Shown one piece after another: positions 1-9,295 of a DNA stretch of 20,521 bases. The notes under the pieces are model-generated. The model was not told the DNA's origin, did not search any database, and saw nothing but the letters and a program-made list of their open reading frames with translations. This DNA is from Acetobacteraceae bacterium (lineage in GTDB: Bacteria > Pseudomonadota > Alphaproteobacteria > Acetobacterales > Acetobacteraceae). Numbering within the stretch: the stretch's first letter is position 1; the number at the start of each line of letters is the position of its first letter. The translations under genes and the position numbers were made by a program. The stretch is taken from contig CANJXD010000034.1 of NCBI GenBank assembly GCA_947478535.1, positions 1 through 20,521 on the forward strand. Direction: 5' to 3'.

Positions 1-67
<67 letters not shown>

Positions 68-209
68 CGCGACTGGTATTTCCCTCCCCCTCATCGTCGG
101 TTAACCCTCTTGGTGCGGTTTCGTGCCATGGAGGCGTGTGTCGGTTTCGCCCTCTGGCCGCATGTCAAGATTTCCATGATGTGCCGCGCCCTATGGCGAA
201 GCGCGCGCG

Positions 210-356
210 GTGGGTTTAATCTGCCCGTGCTGCGGTGCAGTATGGGTGAGGGCCTGCTCTCAAAAGCGGGAAGCCCTCCGATGTGGCACATGTGGCAAAA
301 CCTCGGACCTTCAACCCGGGGATCGAGGCAAGGCAAGGATGGCCGAGGCATCATGA
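210..356 (+). CDS. possible small zinc-ribbon protein (48 aa) upstream of nuoA
   Basis: This frame is open from a TGA at 177-179 to a TGA at 354-356 that overlaps the nuoA ATG as ATGA. The only sensible start is GTG at 210; a weak GAAG lies 8 nt upstream. The predicted 48-residue protein has two zinc-knuckle-like pairs, CPCCG (Cys5, Cys8) and RCGTCG (Cys25, Cys28), 16 residues apart, which is the CxxCG...CxxCG layout of small zinc ribbons. After about residue 32 it is polar and basic. If real, it would be translationally coupled to nuoA. Against it, only about 58% of codons end in G or C, clearly lower than in the neighbouring genes, and the start is weak. The family is not recognised and it may be a chance ORF in the leader. 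No other gene is visible in 68-352. Confidence 0.33.
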   Translation: MGLICPCCGAVWVRACSQKREALRCGTCGKTSDLQPGDRGKARMAEAS

Positions 357-721
357 CCCAGCCGCTGCTGGCAGAATATTTCCCGATCCTCGTCTTTCTG
401 GGGATCGCGGCCGCTATCGCCTGCGCGATGGTGGGCGGCGCGCTGCTCGCCGCGAAGCAGAAGCCGAACCCGGAGAAGCTCTCCGCCTATGAGTGCGGGT
501 TCGAGCCCTTCGATGACACGCGCCGGCGTTTCGATGTGCGATTCTACCTGGTCGCCATCCTGTTCATCATCTTCGACCTCGAGGTCGCGTTCCTGTTTCC
601 CTGGGCGGTCACGCTCGGCGAAATCGGCTGGTTCGGCTTCCTGTCCATGATGGGCTTCCTGGGCGTGCTGACGGTCGGCTTCGTCTATGAATGGCGCAAG
701 GGTGCGCTGGATTGGGAATGA
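353..721 (+). CDS. nuoA: NADH-quinone oxidoreductase subunit A
   Basis: This is the ND3-type membrane subunit of complex I (122 aa), part of the arm next to the quinone channel. Three membrane helices are visible at about residues 8-32, 63-84 and 93-113. The long loop carries the family signature [12 protein letters not shown] (44-55), including Cys48, which corresponds to the loop cysteine of mitochondrial ND3. Helix 2 contains the conserved [11 protein letters not shown] (74-84), and the C-terminus [11 protein letters not shown] is typical. The ATG at 353 is chosen because the family homology begins there. A possible GAGG lies only 4 nt upstream (345-348) and AAGGA 13 nt upstream (335-339), so initiation may depend on coupling to the upstream ORF (ATGA overlap) or a weak site. 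It is the first gene of the nuo operon. Confidence 0.97.
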   Translation: MTQPLLAEYFPILVFLGIAAAIACAMVGGALLAAKQKPNPEKLSAYECGFEPFDDTRRRFDVRFYLVAILFIIFDLEVAFLFPWAVTLGEIGWFGFLSMMGFLGVLTVGFVYEWRKGALDWE

Positions 722-758
722 CGGCCCTGGGAATGACAGCGCTGGCAGTGACGGGGCG
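714..758 (+). repeat. three imperfect tandem copies of a 15-bp unit
   Basis: Copies lie at 714-728 (GGGAATGACGGCCCT), 729-743 (13 of 15 identical to the first) and 744-758 (10 of 15 identical). The array covers the last nuoA codons, its TGA stop and half of the nuoA-nuoB spacer. In the nuoB frame it would read as [15 protein letters not shown]. Confidence 0.75.
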
Positions 759-806
759 GCATCGCGGCAATCGCAAAGGGCGCCGGCGGGGCGCCTGGAG
801 ATCGGC

Positions 807-1367
807 ATGAGCGGGACGAATTCTGAGCAGGTTGCCTGGAACCGGGAGGCGCTCGCCCCCGGCGCCGCGCAGGATGCGGTGCTCAAGGGCATCACCGGCG
901 AGATCGAGGACAAGGGCTTCGTCATCGCCAACCTCGACAAAGTGGTGAACTGGGCCCGCACGGGCAGCCTCTGGCCGATGACTTTCGGCCTGGCCTGCTG
1001 CGCCGTGCCGATGATCCACGCCTACATGGCGCGCTACGACCTCGACCGCTTCGGCATCATCCCCCGCGGCTCGCCGCGGCAATCGGACGTGATGATCGTG
1101 GCCGGCACGCTGACCAACAAGATGGCCCCCGCGCTGCGCAAGGTCTACGACCAGATGAGCGAGCCGCGCTGGGTCATCTCCATGGGAAGCTGCGCCAATG
1201 GCGGCGGCTACTACCATTATTCCTACAGCGTCGTGCGCGGCTGCGACCGCGTGGTGCCAGTAGATATCTACGTCCCCGGCTGCCCGCCGACGGCGGAGGC
1301 GCTGGTCTACGGCATCCTCCAGTTGCAGAAGAAAATCCGCCGGACGGGGACCATCCTCCGTGGCTGA
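807..1367 (+). CDS. nuoB: NADH-quinone oxidoreductase subunit B (N2 cluster subunit)
   Basis: This is the PSST-type subunit (186 aa) that carries the terminal [4Fe-4S] cluster N2, which passes electrons to quinone at the NuoB/NuoD interface. Ligand cysteines are visible as the tandem pair Cys64-Cys65 (GLACCAV), Cys129 (MGSCANGGG) and Cys159 ([11 protein letters not shown]). Further conserved stretches are [20 protein letters not shown] and [13 protein letters not shown]. The residue three after the tandem cysteines is Pro68 (codon 1008-1010), where the family nearly always has Glu (E. coli Glu67). ATG 807 is preceded by TGGAG at a good distance (796-800). The frame is open further upstream to 687 inside nuoA, but that extension is low-complexity and unlike the family. 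The gap from nuoA is 85 bp. Confidence 0.97.
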   Translation: MSGTNSEQVAWNREALAPGAAQDAVLKGITGEIEDKGFVIANLDKVVNWARTGSLWPMTFGLACCAVPMIHAYMARYDLDRFGIIPRGSPRQSDVMIVAGTLTNKMAPALRKVYDQMSEPRWVISMGSCANGGGYYHYSYSVVRGCDRVVPVDIYVPGCPPTAEALVYGILQLQKKIRRTGTILRG

Positions 1368-1369
1368 GG
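1365..1369 (+). promoter_or_regulatory. ribosome binding site deciding the nuoC start
   Basis: TGAGG, which includes the nuoB stop codon, lies 5 nt before ATG 1375. It favours this start over GTG 1360, whose best upstream purine stretch is GGGGA at 1346-1350. Confidence 0.5.
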
Positions 1370-1374
1370 CAAGC

Positions 1375-2016
1375 ATGCTGACCGAACTCGGCGCCACCAT
1401 CGCCGCGGCCGCGGGGCCGGCGGTGGAAGAAGCCTTCGTCGAACGCGGGCAGGAACTCGTCATCCGCGCGCGGCGCGACATGATCGTGCCCGTCATGGCG
1501 ATGCTGCGGGACGATCCGCGCTTCGCCTTCGAACAGGTGATGGACATCTGCGGCGTCGATTGGCCCGACCGGCCGGAACGCTTCGAGGTGGTGTACAACC
1601 TGCTCAGCCTGGCGCTGAACCAGCGCCTGCGCGTCATCGTCTCGACCGATGAGGCGACGCCGGTGCCGACCGTGGCTGGCATCTGGCCCGCCGCCACTTG
1701 GTATGAGCGCGAGACCTGGGACATGTATGGCGTGGTGTTCGAAGGCCAGTCCGACCTGCGGCGCCTGCTGACCGACTACGGTTTCGAAGGGCATCCGCTG
1801 CGGAAGGACTTTCCGCTCACCGGTCATGTCGAGGTTCGCTACGACGAGGCGCGCAAGCAGGTTGTCTATGAGCCTGTCGCGCTGACGCAGGACTTCCGGA
1901 ACTTCGACTTCCTCTCCCCCTGGGAAGGCATGACGACGCTGCCGGGCGACGAGAAGGTGCATCTGGTGCGTGAGGAACGCGGTCAGATCGAGGGCACGAA
2001 GGCGACCGGGTCATGA
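1375..2016 (+). CDS. nuoC: NADH-quinone oxidoreductase subunit C
   Basis: This is the 30-kDa-type subunit (213 aa from this start) of the peripheral arm; it has no cofactor and contacts NuoD. The family signature is present as [14 protein letters not shown] (111-124) and [17 protein letters not shown] (134-150), with the usual [13 protein letters not shown] near the C-terminus (173-185). The common GHPDLRR is GQSDLRR here. Two starts are possible. GTG 1360 overlaps the nuoB stop by 8 bp and gives 218 aa. ATG 1375 has TGAGG (1365-1369) 5 nt upstream and is preferred. The gene is separate from nuoD, unlike the fused nuoCD of E. coli, and its stop overlaps the nuoD start as ATGA. Confidence 0.96.
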   Translation: MLTELGATIAAAAGPAVEEAFVERGQELVIRARRDMIVPVMAMLRDDPRFAFEQVMDICGVDWPDRPERFEVVYNLLSLALNQRLRVIVSTDEATPVPTVAGIWPAATWYERETWDMYGVVFEGQSDLRRLLTDYGFEGHPLRKDFPLTGHVEVRYDEARKQVVYEPVALTQDFRNFDFLSPWEGMTTLPGDEKVHLVREERGQIEGTKATGS

Positions 2017-3254
2017 GCACGGAACTCGTCAGCGGCATCCCCGTGATGGGAGAGGGCCTGAACAGCCACCAGAAGCTGTTCGACGCAGATACCCACACCA
2101 TCAATTTCGGCCCGCAGCACCCCGCCGCGCATGGCGTGCTGCGCCTCATCCTCGAGATGAAGGGCGAGGTGGTGGAGCGTGCCGATCCGCATATCGGCCT
2201 GCTGCATCGCGGCACCGAGAAGCTGATCGAATACAAGACCTATCTCCAGGCGATGCCCTATATGGATCGCCTCGACTACGTCTCGCCGATGTCGATGGAG
2301 CACAGCTTCGTCCTTGCGGTCGAAAAGCTGCTCGGCGTCGAGGACCAGGTGCCGGAGCGCGCGCGCTGGATCCGCACGATGTTCGCGGAATTGACGCGCA
2401 TCCTGAACCACCTGCTGAACATCACGACCTATGCCCTTGACGTCGGCGCCATCACGCCCTCGCTCTGGGGCTTCGAACAGCGCGAGCATCTGCTCGAATT
2501 CTATGAGGCGGTGGGCGGCTCTCACTACCACGTGAACTACTTCCGCGCCGGTGGCGTCGCGAAGGACCTGCCGGCGGGGCTGGAGGACAAGATCGGGAAA
2601 TGGTGCGACCAGTTCCCGGCCTTCCTGGCGGACCTCGAAGGGCTGCTCTCGGAGAATCGCATCTTCAAGCAGCGCACCGTCGATATCGGCGTGATGACGG
2701 CGGAGCAGGCGATGTCCTGGGGCTTCTCCGGCCCCTGCCTGCGCGCGTCCGGCTGCGCCTGGGATCTGCGCAAGCAGCAGCCCTATGAGATGTATGACAA
2801 GCTGGACTTCCAGGTGCCGGTCGGCGTGCATGGGGATTGCTACGACCGCTACCTCGTCCGCATGCAGGAAATGAAGCAGTCGCTGTCGATGGTGCAGCAG
2901 TGCCTGGCGGCGATGAAGCCGGGCGCGGTCAAGATTTCCGACAACAAGATCGCCCCACCCTCGCGGGCTGCGATGAAGCGGTCGATGGAAAGCCTGATCC
3001 ACCACTTCAAGCTGTACACGGAGGGCTATCACGTGCCCGCCGGCGCCACCTACACGGTGACGGAAGCGCCGAAGGGCGAGTTCGGCGTCTATATGGTCGC
3101 CGATGGCTCGAACCGCCCGTATCGCTGCAAGATCCGCGCGCCGGGCTACGCCCACCTCCAGGCCATGGAGGTGCTGTCCAAGGGCCACATGCTGGCGGAC
3201 GCGGTCTCCATCATCGGCAGCCTCGACATCGTCTTCGGGGAGATCGACCGGTGA
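2013..3254 (+). CDS. nuoD: NADH-quinone oxidoreductase subunit D (quinone-site subunit)
   Basis: This is the 49-kDa-type subunit (413 aa), which forms the quinone headgroup pocket together with NuoB. Visible signatures are [11 protein letters not shown] (31-41) with His36 and His40, [17 protein letters not shown] (57-73), and [13 protein letters not shown] (81-93) with Asp88 and Tyr89. The last matches the quinone-binding tyrosine region known from Yarrowia and Thermus complex I. The C-terminus [11 protein letters not shown] is the usual family ending. ATG 2013 overlaps the nuoC stop (ATGA), so translation is probably coupled. Its own stop overlaps the GTG of the next small gene (GTGA at 3251-3254). 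Length and all core motifs are normal. Confidence 0.98.
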   Translation: MSTELVSGIPVMGEGLNSHQKLFDADTHTINFGPQHPAAHGVLRLILEMKGEVVERADPHIGLLHRGTEKLIEYKTYLQAMPYMDRLDYVSPMSMEHSFVLAVEKLLGVEDQVPERARWIRTMFAELTRILNHLLNITTYALDVGAITPSLWGFEQREHLLEFYEAVGGSHYHVNYFRAGGVAKDLPAGLEDKIGKWCDQFPAFLADLEGLLSENRIFKQRTVDIGVMTAEQAMSWGFSGPCLRASGCAWDLRKQQPYEMYDKLDFQVPVGVHGDCYDRYLVRMQEMKQSLSMVQQCLAAMKPGAVKISDNKIAPPSRAAMKRSMESLIHHFKLYTEGYHVPAGATYTVTEAPKGEFGVYMVADGSNRPYRCKIRAPGYAHLQAMEVLSKGHMLADAVSIIGSLDIVFGEIDR

Positions 3255-3406
3255 CGGGCGAACAGGTCGGCTACGTCATCGGCCACTTCGTGCCGGGCGC
3301 GATCATCGGCCTGGCGCTGCGCTGGTTCCGGCCGGCCTGGGGATGGACGCCCTTCGCGGTCGCCATGGTCGTCTCCGTGGCCATCATCGTCGTGCAGAAG
3401 CTGTAG
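3251..3406 (+). CDS. small two-helix membrane protein inside the nuo operon (51 aa)
   Basis: GTG at 3251 overlaps the nuoD stop (GTGA), and the TAG stop (3404-3406) is only a few bases before nuoE, so the frame fills the nuoD-nuoE gap exactly. The 51-residue product has two likely membrane helices, about residues 7-24 ([18 protein letters not shown]) and 33-49 ([17 protein letters not shown]). They are joined by a short loop, RWFRPAWGW, with two arginines and three tryptophans, and a lysine sits at the C-terminal end. Codons end mostly in G or C, like the neighbouring genes. It is not one of the 14 standard subunits and I do not recognise the family. Its position suggests an accessory subunit or assembly factor of complex I; this is inference. 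Extra unidentified reading frames inside nuo operons are known from Paracoccus and Rhodobacter. Confidence 0.75.
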   Translation: MTGEQVGYVIGHFVPGAIIGLALRWFRPAWGWTPFAVAMVVSVAIIVVQKL

Positions 3407-3431
3407 CGCCATGAACACGCCTGGGAATTCC

Positions 3432-4034
3432 ATGTCCGAGCCCACCTCCTTCGCCTTCGATGCCGAAAGCGAGGCGCAGATCACCAAGATCCTCGCGCGC
3501 TATCCCGCGGCGAAGAAGGCGTCCGCCACCATTCCGCTGCTCTATGTCGTGCAGCGCCAGATGGGCCGCCTGACCGGCAGCGCCTGGGTGCCGCGGCTGG
3601 GCATGGACCTGATCGCGGAGCGCCTCGAAGTGGCGCCGATCCGCGTCTACGAAGTCGCGACCTTCTATTTCATGTTCAACATGAAGCCGATCGGCAAGCA
3701 CCACCTCCAGCTCTGCGGCACCACGCCCTGCATGCTGCGCGGGTCGGATGACGTGATGCGCGCCTGCCATGACGCGGCGCATGTGAAGGTCGGCCAGACC
3801 AGCGCGGATGGGCTGTTCACGCTGACCGAGGTCGAATGCCTCGGCGCCTGCGTGAATGCGCCGGTGCTGCAGGTGGATGACGATTACTACGAGGACCTCG
3901 ACTACGACCGCACCGTCACGCTGATCGAGGCGTTCCGGCGCGGCGAGCGGCCGACGCCGGGTTCCACCATCGGGCGGCAGACCAGCGCACCCGAAGGCGG
4001 TCCTCTCACCCTTCTCGATGTGCCGGGGGCCTGA
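3432..4034 (+). CDS. nuoE: NADH-quinone oxidoreductase subunit E (N1a cluster)
   Basis: This is the 24-kDa-type thioredoxin-fold [2Fe-2S] subunit of the NADH module (200 aa from this start). The four cluster cysteines are Cys95 and Cys100 (QLCGTTPCMLRG) and Cys136 and Cys140 (VECLGACVNAP), the usual Cx4C...Cx3C arrangement. VYEVATFYFMFN (72-83) is also family-typical. ATG 3432 is chosen because GGGAA precedes it by about 4-5 nt and the homologous region starts here. ATG 3411, which adds seven residues, has no clear ribosome site but lies 4 nt after the previous stop and remains possible. The last 30 residues are a polar, proline-containing tail. nuoF starts 3 nt after the stop. Confidence 0.96.
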   Translation: MSEPTSFAFDAESEAQITKILARYPAAKKASATIPLLYVVQRQMGRLTGSAWVPRLGMDLIAERLEVAPIRVYEVATFYFMFNMKPIGKHHLQLCGTTPCMLRGSDDVMRACHDAAHVKVGQTSADGLFTLTEVECLGACVNAPVLQVDDDYYEDLDYDRTVTLIEAFRRGERPTPGSTIGRQTSAPEGGPLTLLDVPGA

Positions 4035-4037
4035 ACG

Positions 4038-5345
<1,308 letters not shown>

Positions 5346-5350
5346 AGGCG

Positions 5351-5623
5351 ATGGCAAGCGAAATTTCCGGCAAGGCCGGCCCCATCACTATCGCCGGCTG
5401 CAACGCACCGGCGAGCGTGATCCGCGGCACGATGATGACGGGCGTGCGCGTCGAGGGCAGCAATCTCGGCGCCGCGGTGTTTGAGGGCACGACGCTCGGC
5501 GGCGCGAAGTTCATCGCCTGCGACATGAGCGGCGTGGAGATCACGGGATCGGGCTTCGCCGGCATGACCATCAATGGCATGTCCGTCGATGTGCTGATCG
5601 CCGCCTACCGGAAGGTGACGTGA
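5351..5623 (+). CDS. pentapeptide-repeat protein inside the nuo operon (90 aa)
   Basis: This small gene fits between nuoF and nuoG: ATG 5351 is 5 nt after the nuoF stop with GGAG (5339-5342) 8 nt upstream, and its TGA overlaps the nuoG ATG (TGATG). The protein divides into 14 consecutive five-residue units from residue 11 to 80. The fourth residue of each unit is non-polar: Ile14, Ala19, Ile24, Met29, Val34, Leu39, Phe44, Leu49, Phe54, Met59, Ile64, Phe69, Ile74, Val79. Small residues dominate the other positions. This is the pattern of a right-handed quadrilateral beta-helix, about 3.5 turns. The end VDVLIAAYRKVT looks like a capping helix. No signal peptide or membrane helix is seen. The function is unknown; location suggests a soluble partner or assembly aid for the NuoEFG module. 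That role is inferred from context only. Confidence 0.82.
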   Translation: MASEISGKAGPITIAGCNAPASVIRGTMMTGVRVEGSNLGAAVFEGTTLGGAKFIACDMSGVEITGSGFAGMTINGMSVDVLIAAYRKVT

Positions 5624-7677
5624 TGGCGAAGGTCACGGTCGACGGGATCGAGGTCGAGGTCCCCAACGGTGCTACGGTGCTCCAGGCCTGCGAGGCCGCG
5701 GGCAAGGAAATTCCGCGCTTCTGCTACCACGAACGCCTGAGTGTCGCCGGCAATTGCCGGATGTGCCTGGTGGAAGTGGAGAAGGCGCCGAAGCCGGTGG
5801 CCTCCTGCGCCTATCCCGTCATGGACGGCATGGTGGTGAAGACCGACAGCGCCCTGGTGCGGAATGCACGCCGCGGCGTGATGGAATTCCTGCTGATCAA
5901 CCACCCGCTGGATTGCCCGATCTGCGACCAGGGCGGCGAATGCGACCTGCAGGATCAGTCTGTCTCCTACGGCATGGACCAGTCCCGCTACCGCGAAGCC
6001 AAGCGGTCGGTGAAGGACAAGAACATCGGTCCGCTGATCAAGACGATCATGACCCGCTGCATCCAGTGCACGCGCTGCGTCCGCTTCTCCGCCGAGATCG
6101 CCGGCACCGCCGAACTCGGCGGGACCAATCGCGGCGAGAACATGGAAATCGGCACCTATGTCGAGAAGGCGCTGACCAGTGAGCTCAGCGGCAACCTGAT
6201 CGACATCTGCCCGGTCGGCGCGCTGACGTCCCGCCCCTACGCCTTCGTCTCCCGCCCCTGGGAATTGCGGAAGACGGATGGCATCGATGTGCAGGACGCG
6301 ACCGGCACCAACATCCGCATCGACACGCGCGGCCCGGAAGTGCTGCGCATCCTGCCGCGGGTGAATGAGGACGTGAACGAGGAGTGGATGGCCGATCGTG
6401 GCCGCTTCTCCTTCGACGGCCTGAAGCGCCGCCGGCTCGACCGCCCCTGGCTGCGCGTCGATGGCAAGCTGAAGCAGGTTTCGTGGCCGGAGGCGCTGGG
6501 CGCCGTGGCGACGAAGCTGAAGGGCATGAAAGCCGACCGCATCGGCGCGGTGGCGGGCGACCTGGTCGATGCGGAAGCCGCCTTCGCCCTCAAGGCGCTG
6601 CTGTCCGGGCTCGGTTCGGCCAATCTCGATTGCCGGCAGGATGGCGCGGCGATCGACGCCTCGCGGCCCGATTTCTACCGCTTCAACACGACCATCGCCG
6701 GTATCGAGGAGGCGGATGCGCTGCTGATCATCGGCAGCAATCCCCGCACGGAATCGCCGGTCATCAATGCGCGCATCCGCAAGCGCTGGTCGCTCGGGCG
6801 CTTCCCCGTGGGGCGCATCGGCCCGGCGGGCGTGGACCTGACCTACCGGCACGAGCATCTGGGGGAGGGGCCGCAGGCCCTTCGCGCCCTGCTCGATGGC
6901 AGCCACCCCTTCATGGCCACGCTCAAGGCCGCGAAGAAGCCGATGATCCTGCTCGGCCGCGGTGCGCTGGCGCGGGCTGACGGCGCGGCGGTGCTGGCGG
7001 CGGCCTGGGCCGTGGCGGGGGCGGCGGACGCGCTCCGCCCGGACTGGCACGGCTTCAACCTGCTGCATCTGTTCGGCGGCCAGGTCGCTCCCCTCGCCAT
7101 GGGCTTCCTGCCCGGCGCTGGCGGGAAGGACCTCGGCGCGATGCTCTCGGGCGGCGTCGATGCGCTGTGGCTGCTCGGCGCCGATGGCATCGAGGCCGCG
7201 GCAATCCCGGCCTCGACCTTCGTCATCTACCAGGGCCATCACGGGGACCGCGCCGCGGCGAGGGCCGACGTGATCCTGCCGGGCGCCGCCTATACCGAGA
7301 AGGACGGCACCTACCTCAACACCGAAGGCCGCGCCCAGCGCAGCCGCAGCGCGATCCACGCGCCGGGCGAGGCGCGGGAGGATTGGCGCATCCTGCGCGC
7401 GGCCGCGCAGTTGCTCGATATCGATGTCGGCTTCGATGATCTCGCCCAGCTGCGCACCGCGATGGCCGCCGCCGTGCCGGCGCTGGAAGGCGGCATGGTC
7501 GCCACCGGCTGCACCGATGCGACCGGGCCCGGCGGCGATCCCGCGGCGATGGGGGACGCACCCTTCGCGCTGCCGATCAGCAGCTACCACCAAGCGGATG
7601 TGATCGCGCGGGCTTCCGACGTCATGGCGGAATGCGCGCGCACCTACGGCGCCGTGCCGCAACTGGCCGCGGAGTAA
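5623..7677 (+). CDS. nuoG: NADH-quinone oxidoreductase subunit G
   Basis: This is the 75-kDa-type iron-sulfur subunit of the NADH module (684 aa). The N-terminal ferredoxin domain binds [2Fe-2S] N1b through Cys34, Cys45, Cys48 and Cys62. The next motif, NHPLDCPICDQGGEC (93-107), gives His94, Cys98, Cys101 and Cys107 for N5. Cys146, Cys149, Cys152 (RCIQCTRCVR) and Cys196 (DICPVGAL) bind N4. The rest is a molybdopterin-oxidoreductase-like fold that has lost its cofactor. No CxxCxxxC motif for the extra N7 cluster of E. coli is visible after residue 215, so this is the mitochondrial-like form. ATG 5623 overlaps the previous stop; GTG 5620 directly before it is an unlikely alternative. Confidence 0.98.
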   Translation: MAKVTVDGIEVEVPNGATVLQACEAAGKEIPRFCYHERLSVAGNCRMCLVEVEKAPKPVASCAYPVMDGMVVKTDSALVRNARRGVMEFLLINHPLDCPICDQGGECDLQDQSVSYGMDQSRYREAKRSVKDKNIGPLIKTIMTRCIQCTRCVRFSAEIAGTAELGGTNRGENMEIGTYVEKALTSELSGNLIDICPVGALTSRPYAFVSRPWELRKTDGIDVQDATGTNIRIDTRGPEVLRILPRVNEDVNEEWMADRGRFSFDGLKRRRLDRPWLRVDGKLKQVSWPEALGAVATKLKGMKADRIGAVAGDLVDAEAAFALKALLSGLGSANLDCRQDGAAIDASRPDFYRFNTTIAGIEEADALLIIGSNPRTESPVINARIRKRWSLGRFPVGRIGPAGVDLTYRHEHLGEGPQALRALLDGSHPFMATLKAAKKPMILLGRGALARADGAAVLAAAWAVAGAADALRPDWHGFNLLHLFGGQVAPLAMGFLPGAGGKDLGAMLSGGVDALWLLGADGIEAAAIPASTFVIYQGHHGDRAAARADVILPGAAYTEKDGTYLNTEGRAQRSRSAIHAPGEAREDWRILRAAAQLLDIDVGFDDLAQLRTAMAAAVPALEGGMVATGCTDATGPGGDPAAMGDAPFALPISSYHQADVIARASDVMAECARTYGAVPQLAAE

Positions 7678-7683
7678 GCGGAG

Positions 7684-8700
7684 ATGGACGCCTTCCTCGC
7701 CACCCCCATCGGCCACCTCGCGCTGACCGTCGCCCAGGCGATGGCGCTGCTGGTGCCGCTGCTGATCGGTGTCGCCTACCTCACCTGGGCGGAGCGCAAG
7801 ATCCTCGGCGCGATGCAGATGCGCCGCGGCCCGAACGTGGTGGGCCCCTTCGGCCTGCTGCAGCCCTTCGCCGACGCGCTGAAGATGCTGATGAAGGAGA
7901 CGATCATCCCCGCCGGCGCAAGCCGGGCGCTGTTCATCATGGCACCGATGATCACCTTCATGCTGGCCATGCTCGCCTGGGCCGTGATCCCGGTGAATGA
8001 CGGCTGGGCGATCGCCAACATCAATGTCGGCGTGCTGTATCTGTTCGCCATCAGCTCGCTCGGCGTCTATGGCGTCATCATCGCGGGCTGGGCGTCGAAT
8101 TCGAAGTACGCCTTCCTCGGCGCGCTGCGCTCCGCCGCGCAGATGGTCAGCTACGAAGTCTCGATGGGCTTCGTCATCGTCACCGTGCTGCTCTGCGTGG
8201 GCTCCCTGAACCTGACGGAAGTGGTCCGCGCGCAGTCCACGGTGTGGTTCGCGATCCCGTTGTTCCCGATGTTCGTCATCATGTTCATCTCCGCGCTGGC
8301 GGAGACGAACCGCGCGCCCTTCGACCTGCCGGAAGGCGAGTCCGAGCTCGTGGCGGGCTTCTTCGTCGAATACAGCTCGATGTCCTTCGCGCTGTTCTTC
8401 CTCGGCGAATACGCGAACATGATCCTGATGAGCGCGCTGGTCACCATCCTGTTCCTGGGTGGCTGGCTGCCGCCGATGGCGATCGAGCCCTTCACCTGGA
8501 TCCCCGGGCCCATCTGGTTCATCGGCAAGATCTGCTTCCTGTTGTTCGTCTTCGTCTGGGTGCGCGCGACCTTCCCGCGCTATCGCTACGACCAATTGAT
8601 GCGCCTCGGCTGGAAGGTGTTCCTGCCGTTCAGCCTGCTGTGGCTGGTGCTGACGGCGTTCGCGCTCAAGCTCTTCGGCTGGCTGCCGGGCGCGGCGTAA
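7684..8700 (+). CDS. nuoH: NADH-quinone oxidoreductase subunit H
   Basis: This is the ND1-type membrane subunit (338 aa), which forms the quinone tunnel and links the peripheral arm to the membrane arm. It is strongly hydrophobic with about eight helices. Signatures are [16 protein letters not shown] (36-51), [12 protein letters not shown] (147-158), the cytoplasmic loop [20 protein letters not shown] (207-226) rich in conserved acidic residues, and [13 protein letters not shown] near the end. GGAG (7671-7674), overlapping the end of nuoG, lies 9 nt upstream of ATG 7684. Length and motifs are normal. Confidence 0.98.
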   Translation: MDAFLATPIGHLALTVAQAMALLVPLLIGVAYLTWAERKILGAMQMRRGPNVVGPFGLLQPFADALKMLMKETIIPAGASRALFIMAPMITFMLAMLAWAVIPVNDGWAIANINVGVLYLFAISSLGVYGVIIAGWASNSKYAFLGALRSAAQMVSYEVSMGFVIVTVLLCVGSLNLTEVVRAQSTVWFAIPLFPMFVIMFISALAETNRAPFDLPEGESELVAGFFVEYSSMSFALFFLGEYANMILMSALVTILFLGGWLPPMAIEPFTWIPGPIWFIGKICFLLFVFVWVRATFPRYRYDQLMRLGWKVFLPFSLLWLVLTAFALKLFGWLPGAA

Positions 8701-8716
8701 GGGAAGGGACCGGACC

Positions 8717-9208
8717 ATGGCCATGTCACTCGACCGTCTGGCGCGCAGCTTCCTTCTCGCCGAGCTTGTCTCGGGAATGGCGCTGACGCTCGGCCAGTTC
8801 TTCAAGCCGAAGGCGACGCTGAACTATCCGTATGAGCGCGCGCCGATCAGCCCGCGTTTCAAGGGTGAACACGCGCTGCGCCGTTACCCCAACGGCGAAG
8901 AACGCTGCATCGCCTGCAAGCTGTGCGAGGCGATCTGCCCCGCCCAGGCCATCACCATCGAAGCCGAACCGCGGGAGGACGGCAGCCGCCGCACCACGCG
9001 CTACGACATCGACATGACGAAGTGCATCTATTGCGGCATGTGCGAGGAAGCCTGCCCGGTGGATGCCATCGTCGAGGGGCCGAACCTCGAATTCGCGACC
9101 GAGACGCGTGAGGAACTGCTCTACGACAAGGACAAGCTGCTTGCGAACGGCGATCGCTGGGAAGCGATGCTGGCCAAGCGCCTCGAACTCGACGCGCCGT
9201 ACCGCTGA
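8717..9208 (+). CDS. nuoI: NADH-quinone oxidoreductase subunit I (2x[4Fe-4S])
   Basis: This is the TYKY-type subunit (163 aa) with clusters N6a and N6b, which relays electrons from NuoG to N2. Two ferredoxin motifs are clear: [12 protein letters not shown] (Cys64, 67, 70, 74) and [14 protein letters not shown] (Cys103, 106, 109, 113). An amphipathic N-terminal part (1-30) probably lies on the membrane. ATG 8717 is preceded by GGGAAGGGA (8701-8709) at about 7 nt; ATG 8723 is an alternative that removes two residues. A 143-bp gap with two strong hairpins follows. Confidence 0.98.
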   Translation: MAMSLDRLARSFLLAELVSGMALTLGQFFKPKATLNYPYERAPISPRFKGEHALRRYPNGEERCIACKLCEAICPAQAITIEAEPREDGSRRTTRYDIDMTKCIYCGMCEEACPVDAIVEGPNLEFATETREELLYDKDKLLANGDRWEAMLAKRLELDAPYR

Positions 9209-9222
9209 CACGACAGAGGGGC

Positions 9223-9243
9223 TCGCCGCCGGCCGGGCGGCGA
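9223..9243 (+). other. perfect 8-bp hairpin in the nuoI-nuoJ gap
   Basis: TCGCCGCC (9223-9230) pairs with GGCGGCGA (9236-9243) around a 5-nt loop. C-rich sequence, not a T-run, follows, so it is not an intrinsic terminator. It could stabilise or mark an mRNA end within the operon. Confidence 0.5.
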
Positions 9244-9295
9244 CCCCCGCGCCTTCCACCGGCCCGGTGCCCGCCAGGGTGCCGAAGGGGATGAG

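Noticed and set aside
284..298. Sigma-54-like promoter (TGGCAC followed by GC)
   Set aside because: The GG and GC elements have the wrong spacing, two bases off the needed distance.
110..352. N-terminal extension of NuoA by 81 codons
   Set aside because: The frame is open, but the extension shares nothing with the NuoA family, which begins at [10 protein letters not shown] (353).
339..356. Five-codon ORF directly before nuoA
   Set aside because: It is only the tail of the longer zinc-ribbon frame, already discussed, and has no independent support.
687..806. N-terminal extension of NuoB starting inside nuoA
   Set aside because: It is made of the tandem repeat and low-complexity residues; ATG 807 has a good ribosome site and fits the family.
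5605..8805. Long open frame on the - strand opposite nuoG/nuoH/nuoI (over 1000 codons)
   Set aside because: It is a shadow of GC-rich coding on the + strand; the composition is Arg/His/Ala/Asp-rich and matches no family, whereas the + strand genes are certain.
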